Assembly: GCA_028583685.1 (NCBI GenBank)
Contig: JAMXIF010001253.1
Coordinates: 98,034,795-98,098,794, forward strand
DNA from: Petaurus breviceps papuanus
Taxonomy: Eukaryota > Chordata > Mammalia > Diprotodontia > Petauridae
DNA length: 64,000 bases
Direction: 5' to 3'
The notes under the pieces were generated by a model. It made no database searches. It was not told where the DNA came from and worked only from the letters and a program-made list of their open reading frames with translations. The translations under genes and the position numbers were made by a program. This document shows positions 1 to 11,400 of this stretch, piece after piece. The first letter of the stretch is position 1. Every line of letters starts with the position of its first letter.

Positions 1-433
1 AGGGTTACAAACATTAACATAATTATTACTAATGAGGCTCTAATCTTGTTGGATAATATACATAATACATGAAGTCTATTACGCAAGTGTAGTAACAACC
101 TTAGAATACTGGACCCCTTTTCAGTCTGCTTGATAACATTCTTATCTGGACTTGAGGGTCTCAAGGCTACTACTGTCTATTCCTTGATTTGTTAAATCCA
201 CCTGCTGCTGCCAGCTCCTTCCATTCTTCATTATTTTTAGTATTATCTATGAGTTTTTGTCTGAGAACCAGGGTCTGAGCTTCTTCCCAAGGTTACTGCC
301 TGTCTTCTTCTTATCAGTAGTCTTGTTCAGCAATTCTTGCAGTTCTATAGAAACTTAACTCTTTTATGGCAAGCTAGGTGAAGTCGGGGGGGGGGGGGCC
401 TGACTAGAATAGGGCAACTATATAAAAAGATTT
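1..433. other. Upstream region, nothing recognised
   Basis: AT-rich, non-coding. A 13-bp G run lies at 386-398. No promoter, CpG island or exon is supported. Confidence 0.5.
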
Positions 434-1260
434 TTAAAGTTTAGAAATCATATAATTTCTAGAAAAATGGAAACTTAGGCCTAAGGACCTACTTACTATA
501 ACAAAGTGTCTGAGAAACCACATTTTTACCTTTCCCATACAGTAGGGATAACTAGATTTGAGAATTGTCCCCATGGAATTGATAATTAAATCCATGGGAG
601 CTGATGAGATGACCAAGTGAAATAGAATATATAGAGAAGAACAGAGAAGGTGGGTGGTGGGGATAATTCACAGTTAGGATTTGGTAAGGTGTGATCAGTG
701 ATAGAACAAGGGAGTACCTAAGGTTTTGAAAGTAGAGAATATTGTAGAGTTCATCAAGGAGCTAAGATGAGGAAAAGGAAGGGTAAGAAAGGCAGGGAAA
801 ACAATGTTGATTGCCTAGATTTCTGGCTGTCAGAGGGTTAGAGGGGACAGTGAGAATAAAGAATGGATTTAGGGGGGCGGCTAGGTAGTGTAGTGAATAG
901 AGAAGAACCGGCCCTGAAGTCAGGAGGACCTTAGTTCAAATACAGCCTCAGAGATTTAACACTTACTAGCTGTGGTGACCTTGGGCAAGTCTCTTAACCC
1001 CAACTGCCCTCCAAAAAACAAAAAAAAGAAGAATGCATTTAGGGAATAATAAAACATAGGGAAAGAAGGAGTGATAGGTGATTGTGTTTGGGCATATTTC
1101 ATTATGCTTGATTATTAAAGTAGAACATTGTAGAGGTTAGTGAGATCATGCCTGTGTGTATAGATGAGGTATAATAGAGGTCATGGGAATTTTGTAGATT
1201 GATGAACTAGAAGGTTAGGGTATTTGAAATCAACTATCAGAATGTTGACTGAAAGGCACA
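434..1260 (-). mobile_element. LINE-2 reverse-transcriptase region fragment, split by a SINE
   Basis: The minus strand from about 610 reads as decayed L2 ORF2 (LVISSAPMDLIINSMG, the antisense of ccatgggagctgatgagatgaccaag), the region just before the YADD motif of L2. A SINE interrupts it at 872-1030. The part after 1031 is assigned with less certainty. Confidence 0.55.
872..1030 (+). mobile_element. Marsupial tRNA-derived SINE (monomeric, GGACCT family)
   Basis: ggcggctaggtagtgtagtg, gtcaggaggacc and cttgggcaagtc with an A-rich tail. Flanked by GAATGGATTTA and GAATGCATTTA. Inserted into an L2. Confidence 0.8.
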
Positions 1261-1429
1261 GAAAATATGAGATCTAAACATACTTCTTGTTTATGAACTA
1301 AAAAAAACCAAACCCATTTGATTCTGTATAAGGAAAATGTACCTGAAGAGTCTCCTAAAAGGTAATTACTCTGCTCTTATCATAATCATCCAGTATTCCT
1401 TGAAAAAAAATTTCTTTTGACTCTACCAT

Positions 1430-2040
1430 CCCCTCAACTTATTGCCCTATAGTTTCTAGCCATATCCTATATTTCTTGGTCAAAACTGCTTGAAAGAATT
1501 ATTTAAGCTGCTTCCACTTCTCTCCCTCTCAGCCACCTTTTGTAGCCAGGAGTTGACCTCATCACTCATCTGAAACTACTTTTTCCAGTTACCAACTATC
1601 TTTTACTTGCCAAATCTGACCAGCTTTTCTCAGTTGCTTATCCTTCTTAACCTTTCTGCTACATTCAAACTGTTGACCATCCTCTTCTCCATATATTCTT
1701 TGCTTCCTAGATTTTCATGACACTACTTCCTCCAAGTTCTACTTCTACCTTTCTGAGTACTCCTCAGTTTCCTTTATTGGTCCTGCCTCCTAACTTTGGG
1801 TGTTAAACCCAAGACTCTGTTGTAGACTGTCTTCTCTCTTTATGCTCTCATCAAATGTCACATGAAAGCTTTTCTGATTACTTCCAAGTGGTATTGTCCT
1901 TCTTCCCAAACAAAATACTTTGTATTTGTTTGCATCATTGCTTTCTATACTTATCAATGTGCTTTCTGTTTTCCTTATTAGAATGTAAGCTTGGGAGTCA
2001 GGGTTGCTTCATTTATAGAAATAGAATGATAGCTGCCTAA
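1430..2040 (+). mobile_element. LINE-2 ORF2/3' UTR fragment
   Basis: Pyrimidine-rich plus-strand L2: tgaccatcctcttctccata, ttcatgacactact, ctgagtactcctcagtttcc (RT region), then tgtcacatgaaagcttttctgatta and ttattagaatgtaagctt (3' UTR). The two parts are joined more closely than in a full element, implying a deletion. Confidence 0.65.
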
Positions 2041-2289
2041 TATTTGAAAGATATAATAACAAATAACTTTGTTCAGATTAGTGGTTATTAGTATCGATCT
2101 GAAAATATAATCTGACCAAAGATGTTTATTGGAGGATGTTGAAGGCAGAGTGTAAATGGAACAGTTATTTACTATTGATGGTGGGGTCCTCCAGCGCCTT
2201 TTGTTCACGGATGCCATTGTGTTCATTGCATCAGGCCCCAGGATTTTTCAGGCCTTCTTAAAAATAAGTTACTCAAAAGAGTTTGTTCT

Positions 2290-2520
2290 TTAAAAAAAAA
2301 AAATCTTTTATTTATTTATTTATAGTTTTCAACATTCATTTCCACAAGATTTTGAGTTATAAATTTTCTCCCCATCTTTCCCATATCTGCCACCCCAAGA
2401 TAGTGAGCCTACTGAATACCCCTTCCCCCAATCCCAATCTGCTCTCTTGTCTCCTCCCCCATCCCCCCCCTAACTTTCTAGTAGGGCAAGATGGATTTCT
2501 GTACCCCTGTACTGTATAGC
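2290..2520 (-). mobile_element. HAL1/L1 3'-terminal fragment
   Basis: Matches the terminal 230 bp of both HAL1-type copies (cattcatttccacaagattttgagtta, ctttctagtagggcaagatggatttct), ending in T-rich sequence at the left. It is severely 5'-truncated. Confidence 0.7.
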
Positions 2521-2755
2521 GTTCATTCTTCTGACATTATTAAAACCCAGTGGATAAAGAATGCGTCATTGTCTGATACAATTTACAGTTATGTATGCTG
2601 ATTTGTCAGTATGTATATGTTGAATAGACTCTGCAGGTGAACAGCCAGCTAGGCACAGAATTAAAGAGGCATAAAGTATACCAAAATTACATATGAAAAG
2701 TATTTTTCATGATACTAAGCTTAAAAAAGGGTGATCGTTTTCCACATCAATATTA

Positions 2756-2932
2756 GGGATTGATCATAGGATCACAAATTTAGAGCTAGAAGGAATCGTA
2801 GACTTCCTCTAGCCCAGCTTCTTCATTTTACAGATGAGGAGTTTGAGACCCAGAGTGGTTAAGTAATTTTGCCACAGCACGCACAGCTCTTCTGACTCCA
2901 AATCCATTATTCTTCCTGTGACTGAATTATCG
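2756..2932 (+). repeat. MIR/core-SINE-like repeat
   Basis: aatttagagctagaaggaatcg, ttcattttacagatgaggag and gactccaaatccattattctt: an ancient tRNA-derived SINE. Confidence 0.6.
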
Positions 2933-4233
2933 TATGTGAGGGAGATGCTCAGTGTAGAGTATCATGGAAAAAAGGGAAGAAAAGCAAGGAGACGATACAT
3001 ATGGCATAAATATGACTAGAATAGTTGAAGAAAAAAATTGAAAAAATAGACTTCTTAATTGTAGAAGATCAGGGCCAACTTTTTTCTTGTAGACAAGGGG
3101 AAACAATATTTTGGCTGGTGGCTCTGAAAAGTCTTGTTGCCTATATCCTGTATCATGTTATAGAAAATACTTGGAGAGTGGTGCTTTGGGGAAATATCTT
3201 GATATAGTAACCACATCCGGATGAGGGAGGGAAAGAGAAGAGAGAGAAAGATCAGGTTAATCCCCACCTCCCACTCCAACATAACTAGAAGTTAGTTCAT
3301 GTTGCCTTAGGTGATATTTTCCCCTATGCTTTCCCTCTGAAGACTGTATAAATGCAATTCCCATTCTACAGTTTTTAAGCCAAATTCTGCCCAGTTCCTT
3401 TTGAAAGATATAATACATAAGCAAATAGATATGGAAGTTAAGAGAGAAGAAAGAATACCTCTAAGAGGGAGGCCACCTGTTAATAAACATTACTTCATCT
3501 TCTAACATATTTACAAAGCATAGAAACAATGACAAGTGTATAAAAATTTTATTGAGGTATTTTTTGTTCTGAAAATAATTTTGGGCAAAGGGACTGAAAT
3601 TGCAGATTAGGGGTGCTTTGATGTTATAAACATGCTCAGTCTGAGAATAAACAGTACTTGTTGGAAAGCAAGGAAGGTTTTCGTTATCTTTATTTTACAT
3701 TTATTCTTTCCTGAATAAATAGCTTGCCTCTTCAAAAAACTACAGAGAATCAGACAAATGCAAGGCCTTTTTATGCTGCTTCCCTTCGAATTTCCTGCCT
3801 TGTTCATCCCTTCAGAACTGGGATTGGTTTCACCTCTTCTGGGTTACAATCTTTCTCACCTACCCATTACATATGTGTTCCCTCCTCCTACCAGCATGAG
3901 CTACATGCATCCCATGATTGGATAATGAGGCTCTAATTCTATGCAGGGTGTGTCAGTTACTATGCATAAGGCTAGTTAAACATGTATGTTAATGAAAAGT
4001 TGGTAAGCCAGTTTCACCTAGGCTTCTTCTAGGAGGAAATTTACAGATTTCTTCCATCTATGTGATTGGATAGGGTGCTCTACCCTTCCTCCCTTATCTT
4101 GATTTACACCTTCCTGCCCATCCTGTGCAGCATCTGTTTTTGGAATACCCATTGTTCCTATAGAATCTGTGGAAACCAGACTGCCAGCATTTCTCACATT
4201 GATTTCTAGATCCTATAATTTATATGTAAGAAC
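2933..4233. other. No recognisable feature
   Basis: AT-rich sequence upstream of PPIG coding exon 1. Short open stretches on both strands show no protein family features. Confidence 0.5.
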
Positions 4234-4250
4234 TGAAATAGCTTATTTTG

Positions 4251-4406
4251 TTTAGTTTTTTTGGAGGGGGATGGCAAGACAATTGGGGTTAAGTGACTTG
4301 CCCAAGGTCACACAGCTAGTAAGTGTCAAGTGTCTGTTGGATTTGAACTTTGGTCCTCCTGACTCCAGGGCTGGTGCTCTATTCAATGTGCCACCTAGCT
4401 GCCCCT
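4251..4406 (-). mobile_element. Marsupial tRNA-derived SINE (GGACCT family)
   Basis: Minus-strand copy flanked by GAAATAGCTTATTTTG and GAAATAGCTTGTTTTG. Confidence 0.82.
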
Positions 4407-4984
4407 GAAATAGCTTGTTTTGGATATCTTAGAACCAGGAATTTTCTGTTCACAAACTGTTTATTGTGTGATTTGGGTTCCCTCAGAATTCATTCTGGGT
4501 ATATTCACTTTGTTCCCAGTACATTTTTACTTGGAGGTTGGGAATGTTTTGCATGTGTTTAGTTTTAATAGAAACTAGATTTACACATGCTTTGAATCTG
4601 ATCAGATTTGAAGGACTATGTACAGGGTTACATTGTCTGCAAACTTTGTTAAAAATTCAAACCTGTTATAAGAGTTATCTGGAAATGCTTTATATCTGGA
4701 GATTTAGATGGACTTTTTGTCTTTTAAATTTTTCATTTTTCTTTTTTTTTTTAACAACCCCATTCATTTGTGAATATATTTGCCCCCTAATCAGTGAGCT
4801 ATCTTTTTAAAAACAGTTACTGAATGTATGTAATTATATTTATCTTGGCCTTCTGTGACTACATTTGATTGTGAAATAAGGTAGACTTAATGCATTTTAA
4901 CATCTTTCAAAACGTTGCTTATTTGTAGGAGACATAGTCCTGCCCTCCATTCTACTTTTTTCCTCTACCCAACCTCCTTTTTTA

Positions 4985-5139
4985 TGTTTTTTAAGCAATC
5001 GGGGTTAAGTAACTTGCTCAAGGTTACATGGCCAGTTATTTCTGGGCGTGGGGCTGAGTGTCTGAGCCCAGGATTCGATCTCCAGGTCATCCCAACACTG
5101 GAGCCGGTGCTCTTACTCGCTGAGCCATCTGGCCGCCCC
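4985..5139 (-). mobile_element. SINE monomer, right type of the dimeric family
   Basis: Carries the right-monomer bases (revcomp gtggctcag-like, ataactggcc) and the gccgcccc end. A clear target duplication is not seen. It still holds several CpGs. Confidence 0.75.
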
Positions 5140-6905
5140 TTCCTAATGCCTTTTAAAAGATTGTTCCAGGATGGTTGATAGTCTGGGGCAATAGCTTTAT
5201 ATGGAAATCTGAGATTTTTCATAGTAACACAGGTATAGGAAATACCTTTAGTTTCTTAACTACCAGTTTACATTTTATATCTTTGCAAAAAAAAAAAAAA
5301 ACTTACACTATCTCTACTGTAAACAATTAGTTACATCATTTTCTGACCTCACTAGCAGTGAATATCTATAGTCAAGAAACATCTACTTAGAAAAAGCATG
5401 ATAGGTTCTATTAAAAATATTCCACTTTATATAGATATCCAGAAATGTTATGTACACTTTATTACAAAGACATTAATATTTCTCGGATCTCTAATGTCAT
5501 AGGTGGATGTGATTGTTGCTTTTTCCAGTGCATGTGGGCTTTAATAATTACTGTGCCTGAAAAATTAATCACCTTTTGGTTCACCTGGTGATTGAGTCAC
5601 AGTTTACTTAGGCTGTTTCTCAGATAATAGACACATTCTAGACCCATACACAAAACACTTTTAGTTTGGTAGGGCCTATTGGGACTTATTTTCTGCTGGT
5701 ATAACCTCTGAGAACTGAGGGTTACCTTTATATCCTACTGTGAGGAATCAAGAGTAAGATTAGACCAAATGACATTTTTGTCAAATTTCTGCTAACTGAA
5801 CTGTGAATTTATTGTTTCTTGGAATTTGTTCTACTTCAGTAGAGCAATATTATGGGCTTCCAGCTAAGACATAGTAATAGCCTATGAGAACATGTTTTTG
5901 GTGTTCATTAAAATTAGATCCTTACCTATATTTTCATTTTTTGAATTTCAGATATTAAAAAAAAAGCACGAGCAATGGGTGTTCAGTTGACTCCCATCTT
6001 CCTCTAGTAATTTAGCATTCTTTATTGTGGATAGATTATTTTTTATGTATATATAAACTATCAAGTAATTCTCCCTTTCTCATTTTTTCTAGGTAAAAGT
6101 AGAATTGAATTAGCTGGTCAGTTGTTCTTGATTTTTGTCTTCTCGGTTTAAAGGTAAATCTGGTTGTTTTGTTACTACTTCTTTTATTAACTTTTAAAGT
6201 TTTTAGAGTAGAAATTATACCTTACTGGCTAGGTTTACAATTTAGTCTTCCATTTGCAAAATTGGAATCGACATGAATCACTATGTTAAAGGCTCCTAAT
6301 TGAATTGAATGATTAAACTATACATACATCTTCAAGGATGTGTCATTGCATCTAGATGAATTGCTCCTATCACCAGTGCAGATTGTAGTCCTCAAAAATT
6401 TGGCATGACTCTGCTCATAATACTTTTCACTCTCATTCGCCCTACTAGTAAGCTTTGCTGAATTTTACTAGGCTAATAAGAACATATTGTACTCAAAGAC
6501 ATTCCAACTTGATACCTCTTAAATCCTTTGTGCTCCATTTGTGTAGCCTTGTAGAACCCAGAATTATTTCTTTAATATGATGAAGCATGGAAATAATACT
6601 ATAGTGGAAGTTGTGTATATATCCATTTGTAATATGTTTTTAATAACTTCATTCACTTCAACAAACACATATTAAGAACATAGTATGTTTGAAACATTTT
6701 TTAGGATCTAGGGGTAAAATGACCAAGTTTTAGCAGATCAACTAGAATCGATAATACAGAAGAGGAAAAATGTATCATTTCCCCCTGTTTTAAGATCACA
6801 GATCTGTTGAAGCCCTGAATGTAAACTAATAACTTATTTGGTACATTACATGATTTAAAATAAATACTGCCTCAAAATTTCTGTGTGGTCTGTTTGTCTC
6901 TCCAG
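5140..6905. other. Region upstream of PPIG coding exon 1, no repeat recognised
   Basis: 1.7 kb of AT-rich unique-looking sequence, probably part of a 5' UTR intron. A possible non-coding exon at 6093-6152 was considered and not accepted. Confidence 0.45.
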
Positions 6906-6989
6906 AATTTTTCTGCAGAAGTTGCCAAGAAATTGTTACTGGTTTATTTAAACCCGTATTTTGAATGTAGTTTAGAAGTATTTGAAACC
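6906..6989 (+). other. PPIG: PPIG 5' UTR part of first coding exon
   Basis: Non-coding leader immediately before the PPIG ATG. Two AG acceptors follow a pyrimidine-rich tract: AG at 6904-6905 (tctctccag) and AG at 6917-6918 (tttctgcag), 13 nt apart, so the exon starts at 6906 or 6919. The segment has no in-frame ATG competing with 6990. The rest of the 5' UTR must come from one or more upstream exons that I cannot place with confidence. Confidence 0.6.
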
Positions 6990-7050
6990 ATGGGAATAAA
7001 GGTCCAACGTCCTCGATGTTTTTTTGACATAGCCATAAACAATCTACCTG
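6990..7050 (+). CDS. PPIG: PPIG coding exon 1
   Basis: Encodes residues 1-20 plus one base ([20 protein letters not shown]), the first strand of the cyclophilin barrel. Donor gtaaga at 7051. The phase-1 junction with exon 2 forms the Ala codon GCT. Confidence 0.97.
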
Positions 7051-10000
7051 GTAAGAAAATGACTTCACTTTAAAAAAAATTTTTTTATTTAAGTAGATCT
7101 ATATTAAATGACAAGCAATGTGGAATAAGTTTATGAAGAACTGGTCTGGAGGGCCAGGAAAACAAGCTCAGCCCTCTGACACATGCTGGCTGTGTGACCC
7201 AGTCACTCCTAGGCAACTCTTTTAAGATTTTAAGTTGCAGAGAAGGTTCTGACCTGCTTTGGTAGAAGGAGTTTGCTAATCTGGGAGCTCCCGGTACTGA
7301 TAAAATCATAGAAGCAACCCCTAATTTACATATTTAAATAATGCACAAAGCTACTTTAAAATATATTATTGCTTTTTAGTTATGGGATTTTCTTAGAGAA
7401 GTTGGAGTGGTTTGCCATTTCCTTTTCCAACTCATTTTACAGAAGAGGAAACTGAGGCAAACAGGGTTTTGTCTAGGGTCACATAGCTAGTAAGTGTCTG
7501 AGGCCAAATTTGAATTCAGGAAGATGAATCTTTCAGACTCCAGACCCAGCACTCTATCCATTGCACCACCTAGCTGCCCCTATTTTAAACTATATGTTCT
7601 CTTTTTCAGCTGGAAGAGTTGTCTTTGAATTATTTTCTGATGTGTGTCCCAAAACATGTGAGAATTTCCGATGTCTTTGCACAGGTTTGTAGGTATTTTT
7701 ATATGCTTTATGAAATCAGATTTTATAGTAACTATTTTTGTTATGTTTGAAGATTTCTTCTTATTCAGATATATCAAATTCATAGCTTGGCAATTCATCT
7801 TTCAGGAAATATGTTTGAAATATAATTGAAGGGTCAGAGGTCCCAAGAAGTTAGTGAGTGATTTGCCAGAGGTCATATATTATAAAACCTATATTATCTG
7901 TTCAGTCAATCCTAGTAGTCCATAATATAAAGACAAAAATGAAGCAATCCCTGCTATCAGGGAGCTTAAATTCTTTCTAAAGAGAAAACATAAACACATA
8001 TAAGTATATACCAAATAAATACATGGTAATTTTGTTTAGGAGATACTCGAAGATAGGGGTGAGGAGGAATCAGGAGAAGTTTCATGTAGAAAGTTTGACT
8101 GGGGCTGAGTGATAAATGTATAATTTTTAAGCCACTGGAGTTTTTTTGACTGAGGGAATGACAGTTAAATCTTTGCTTTAGGAAAATCACTTTGATAATG
8201 AACTGAAGGATTATAGGGATAAGCTTGGGGCAGGGAGACCATTTGGGAGGCTGTTGCATTGATTCCAAGAGGAGAAAAGTGATGAGGGCCCAAACTGTTA
8301 TTGGTTACATGAACAGAGAGAAGGCAGATTTGATATATGTTGTGGACATAGAATCAACAAGCTTGGGCACCTTATTGGATATGGGTAAGAAAGTGGTGTG
8401 AGGGGGACAGTGACAGCTAGAAGAGGACTTTAAGGATGTGAAGCTGAAATAGGGAGATTCAGAAGAGGTGGTTGTGAGGGGAAAGACACGTTCTGTTTTA
8501 GAAATGATGAATTTGAGGTGCCTATGGAAGTCTTAACAGGAGATTGATTATATGGATTAAAAAAATGAGTCATCTGCATAAAGATTATAATTAAAACCTT
8601 TGAGAGCTGATCATATCACTAAGAGACTGGGGCAAAGCCTTGAGTTCTGACATGTGATGTGTCTAATGATACAGGAAAAGAGACTGAAAAGTAACAGTCA
8701 CACAGAAAGAATTGAGAGGGGGTGATAATTCTCTGTCAAAAAAAAATGTTTATACCTAATTCAAATCATTGATATCATAGCTTAAGTCTATTTCTTGTTT
8801 TATCTTGAGGGAAGATTAAAAAAGGTTCACCATTTACTTTTTTTTTTTTTTTAAAGCAATCGGGGTTAAGTAACTTGCTCAAGGTTACACGGCCAGTTAT
8901 TTCTGGGTGTGGTGCTGAGTATCTGAGCCCGGATTTGATCCAGGTCATCCCGACACTGGATCCGGTGCTCTTACTCACTGAGCCACCTGGCCACCCCTCA
9001 CCATTTACTTTTGCAAGTCACTCATGGGTTTAAAAGCAATTATGATGTCTTTTAAAACAGTTAATATTTTCTTCAGTTGAAGAAGTGAATATTAGATTAC
9101 TTGAATAATTCATCAGTGTTGGAAATTAATTAAAAATAGTATGGTATGGACATATCCTCCATTGGGACAGTTACATATTCATATTTCATTGAAGAGAAAC
9201 ATACCGGAAGAGACTTTAATACTAACAGTTTGGGGGAGGGGTTGAAATAATATATGAAAACTTTAAAAATTACTCATTAAAGATAATGGTAGATAAAAAA
9301 AGCTGGAAAACATTTTAAAAGAACTGTAGTGAATTAATATGCAAATTACTCTAAATGCACTTTTTCCCTTTACATTTTTAGATGATGCTATTGTAGGATT
9401 TTTAGTTTTGTTGATGTTGGTAGTTTGGAAGTTTAGATAGATTTTTTCTAGGCAGTGATAGAAATGAGTTAAAAGGAAAACAGTAGTTTTATCCAAGGAG
9501 TCCTAGATTGAAACTCACAAAACATGGCTCTGCTATTATCATCTTAGACAAATCACTTTATCTTTCTGGGTCTCAGTTTCCTTATCTGTGAAAAAGGAAA
9601 TTGAGAATAGGGAATTTTTAAGATTTCATCAGGGATTAAATTCTGTTTTTAATAAAACTATTCTGCTCTCCTCTCTTTCCATGTTTCCTTTCTATAGCAC
9701 ATATGTTAAGTGATATCAGATATTTTCATTGTAGAGTAACTATTAAATGGAAAGGAGCTAGGAGGAAAAGATCGTTTTACATAATTATTCATTATAAAGG
9801 ATTTATCTTATTCAAGTTGAGATATAGTAGATTCAGAAAAGAACTTTATTTCACTTGCTATAATGAGATTTTTGCCTTTATTTTTCCTGTACTTATAAAG
9901 TTTTATGAAAATCTGAGAACACCCAATCAAAAGCGAAAGTTCATTTTAATCATAATTTTGATTATTGATTATTAAAAACTCCTTTTTCCAGAGGGTTGAG

Positions 10001-11369
10001 AAGTCAGGTGATGTTGATTCTTATTTTTTCTGTTCCTTATAAAACCTTTTTCTCCCCCTTGTTTAGGTGAAAAGGGTACAGGAAAATCTACTCAGAAGCC
10101 ATTACATTATAAAAGTTGTCTTTTTCACAGAGTTGTAAAGGATTTTATGGTTCAAGGTGGTGACTTCAGTGAAGGTAGGTGAATCAGGTGAAAATTTACT
10201 AGTTATACCCACAGATGTTTTTGTTAAAGTGAAGACATATTTCCTGTCTCTGTTTCCATGTATTTTTAAAAAATGTATCTGTATATGGTATACTAGTAGT
10301 AACTATATGAGTAATTGGTCACATATAGGAGAATAACTTGTATTCAAAAATCTGTTTTTCAAAACCAGTAGCAATTTTTTTTTTTAAAGCAATCGGGGTT
10401 AAGTAACTTGCTCAAGGTTACATGGCCAGTTATTTCTGGGTGTGGTGCTAAGTATCTGAGCCCGGATTTGAACCCCAGGTCATCCCGACACTGGAGCTGA
10501 GTGCTCTTACTCACTGAGCCACCTGGCCGCCCCTAAGCAATTGGGGTTAAGTTACTTGCTCAAGGTTACACGGCCAGGTGTTTCTGGGTGGGTGCTAAGT
10601 GTCTGAGCCCGGATTCTATCCCCCAGGTCATCCCAACACTAAGGCCGGTGCTCTTACTCGCTGTGCTACCTGGCCGCCCCAACCAGTAGCAATTTCTGCT
10701 AAAACCTTTAGTGATCTCCTGATGCATATGATATCTGCATGATTGGCCATTCATTTCTGAAACATAATTTATAGAATTAGAGGTAAGGAGAGAGTATGTT
10801 GCAGACATGGAAGACATCAAATGAAAAGGCACAGGGAGATAGGAGATGGAGTACTGTGTATGAGAAGTGTTGTAAACTGATGAGGTCACCAAGGGGACAG
10901 AATAGGGCCTGGATCAGAGAGTAGAGGTACAACTACAGGGCAGTGTGATATGAATGATCCAGCAAAGGAAACTGAGAATTTCAGTCAGAAAGATAGGAGG
11001 AGAACAAAGGGAGGAAAGTGTCATAGAAACCCAGAGGAGGTAAGAATATCCAGTAAGACAGGGTATCATGTAAAGTTTATAAAGAAGAATGAGGATTGAG
11101 AAAAGGTCATCAGATTTAGCAATTAAGGGAGCTTTGGCAACTTTGTAGAGCCATTTCAGTTGAGTAATGAGTTGGATGTCAAAATTGCAAAAGGTTAAAA
11201 AATAGTAACTAGGTGTGGCTAGGTGGTGCAGTGAATAGAGCACCAGCCCTGGAGTCAGGAGGACCTGAGTTCAAATCCAGCCTCAGACACTTAACACTTA
11301 CTAGCCGTGTGACCTTGGGCAAGTCACTTAACCCGAATTGCCTTGGCTTCCCCCCTCCAAAAAGCAAAA

Positions 11370-11400
<31 letters not shown>

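Noticed and set aside
4965-5222. Similar 60-85 residue frames with [12 protein letters not shown]-type text, repeated at several places
   Set aside because: These are translations of the SINE monomers; the repeated peptide reflects the repeat, not a protein family.
6093-6152. Possible PPIG non-coding exon between ttttttctag and gtaaat
   Set aside because: The splice ends look acceptable, but such pairs are common in AT-rich introns and I have no way to confirm it.
7966-8268. 100-residue minus-strand open frame
   Set aside because: It is decayed L2 ORF2 text, not a host gene.
10566-11243. Open frames of about 108 residues on the minus strand
   Set aside because: One is SINE plus flank, the other antisense L2; neither is a gene.
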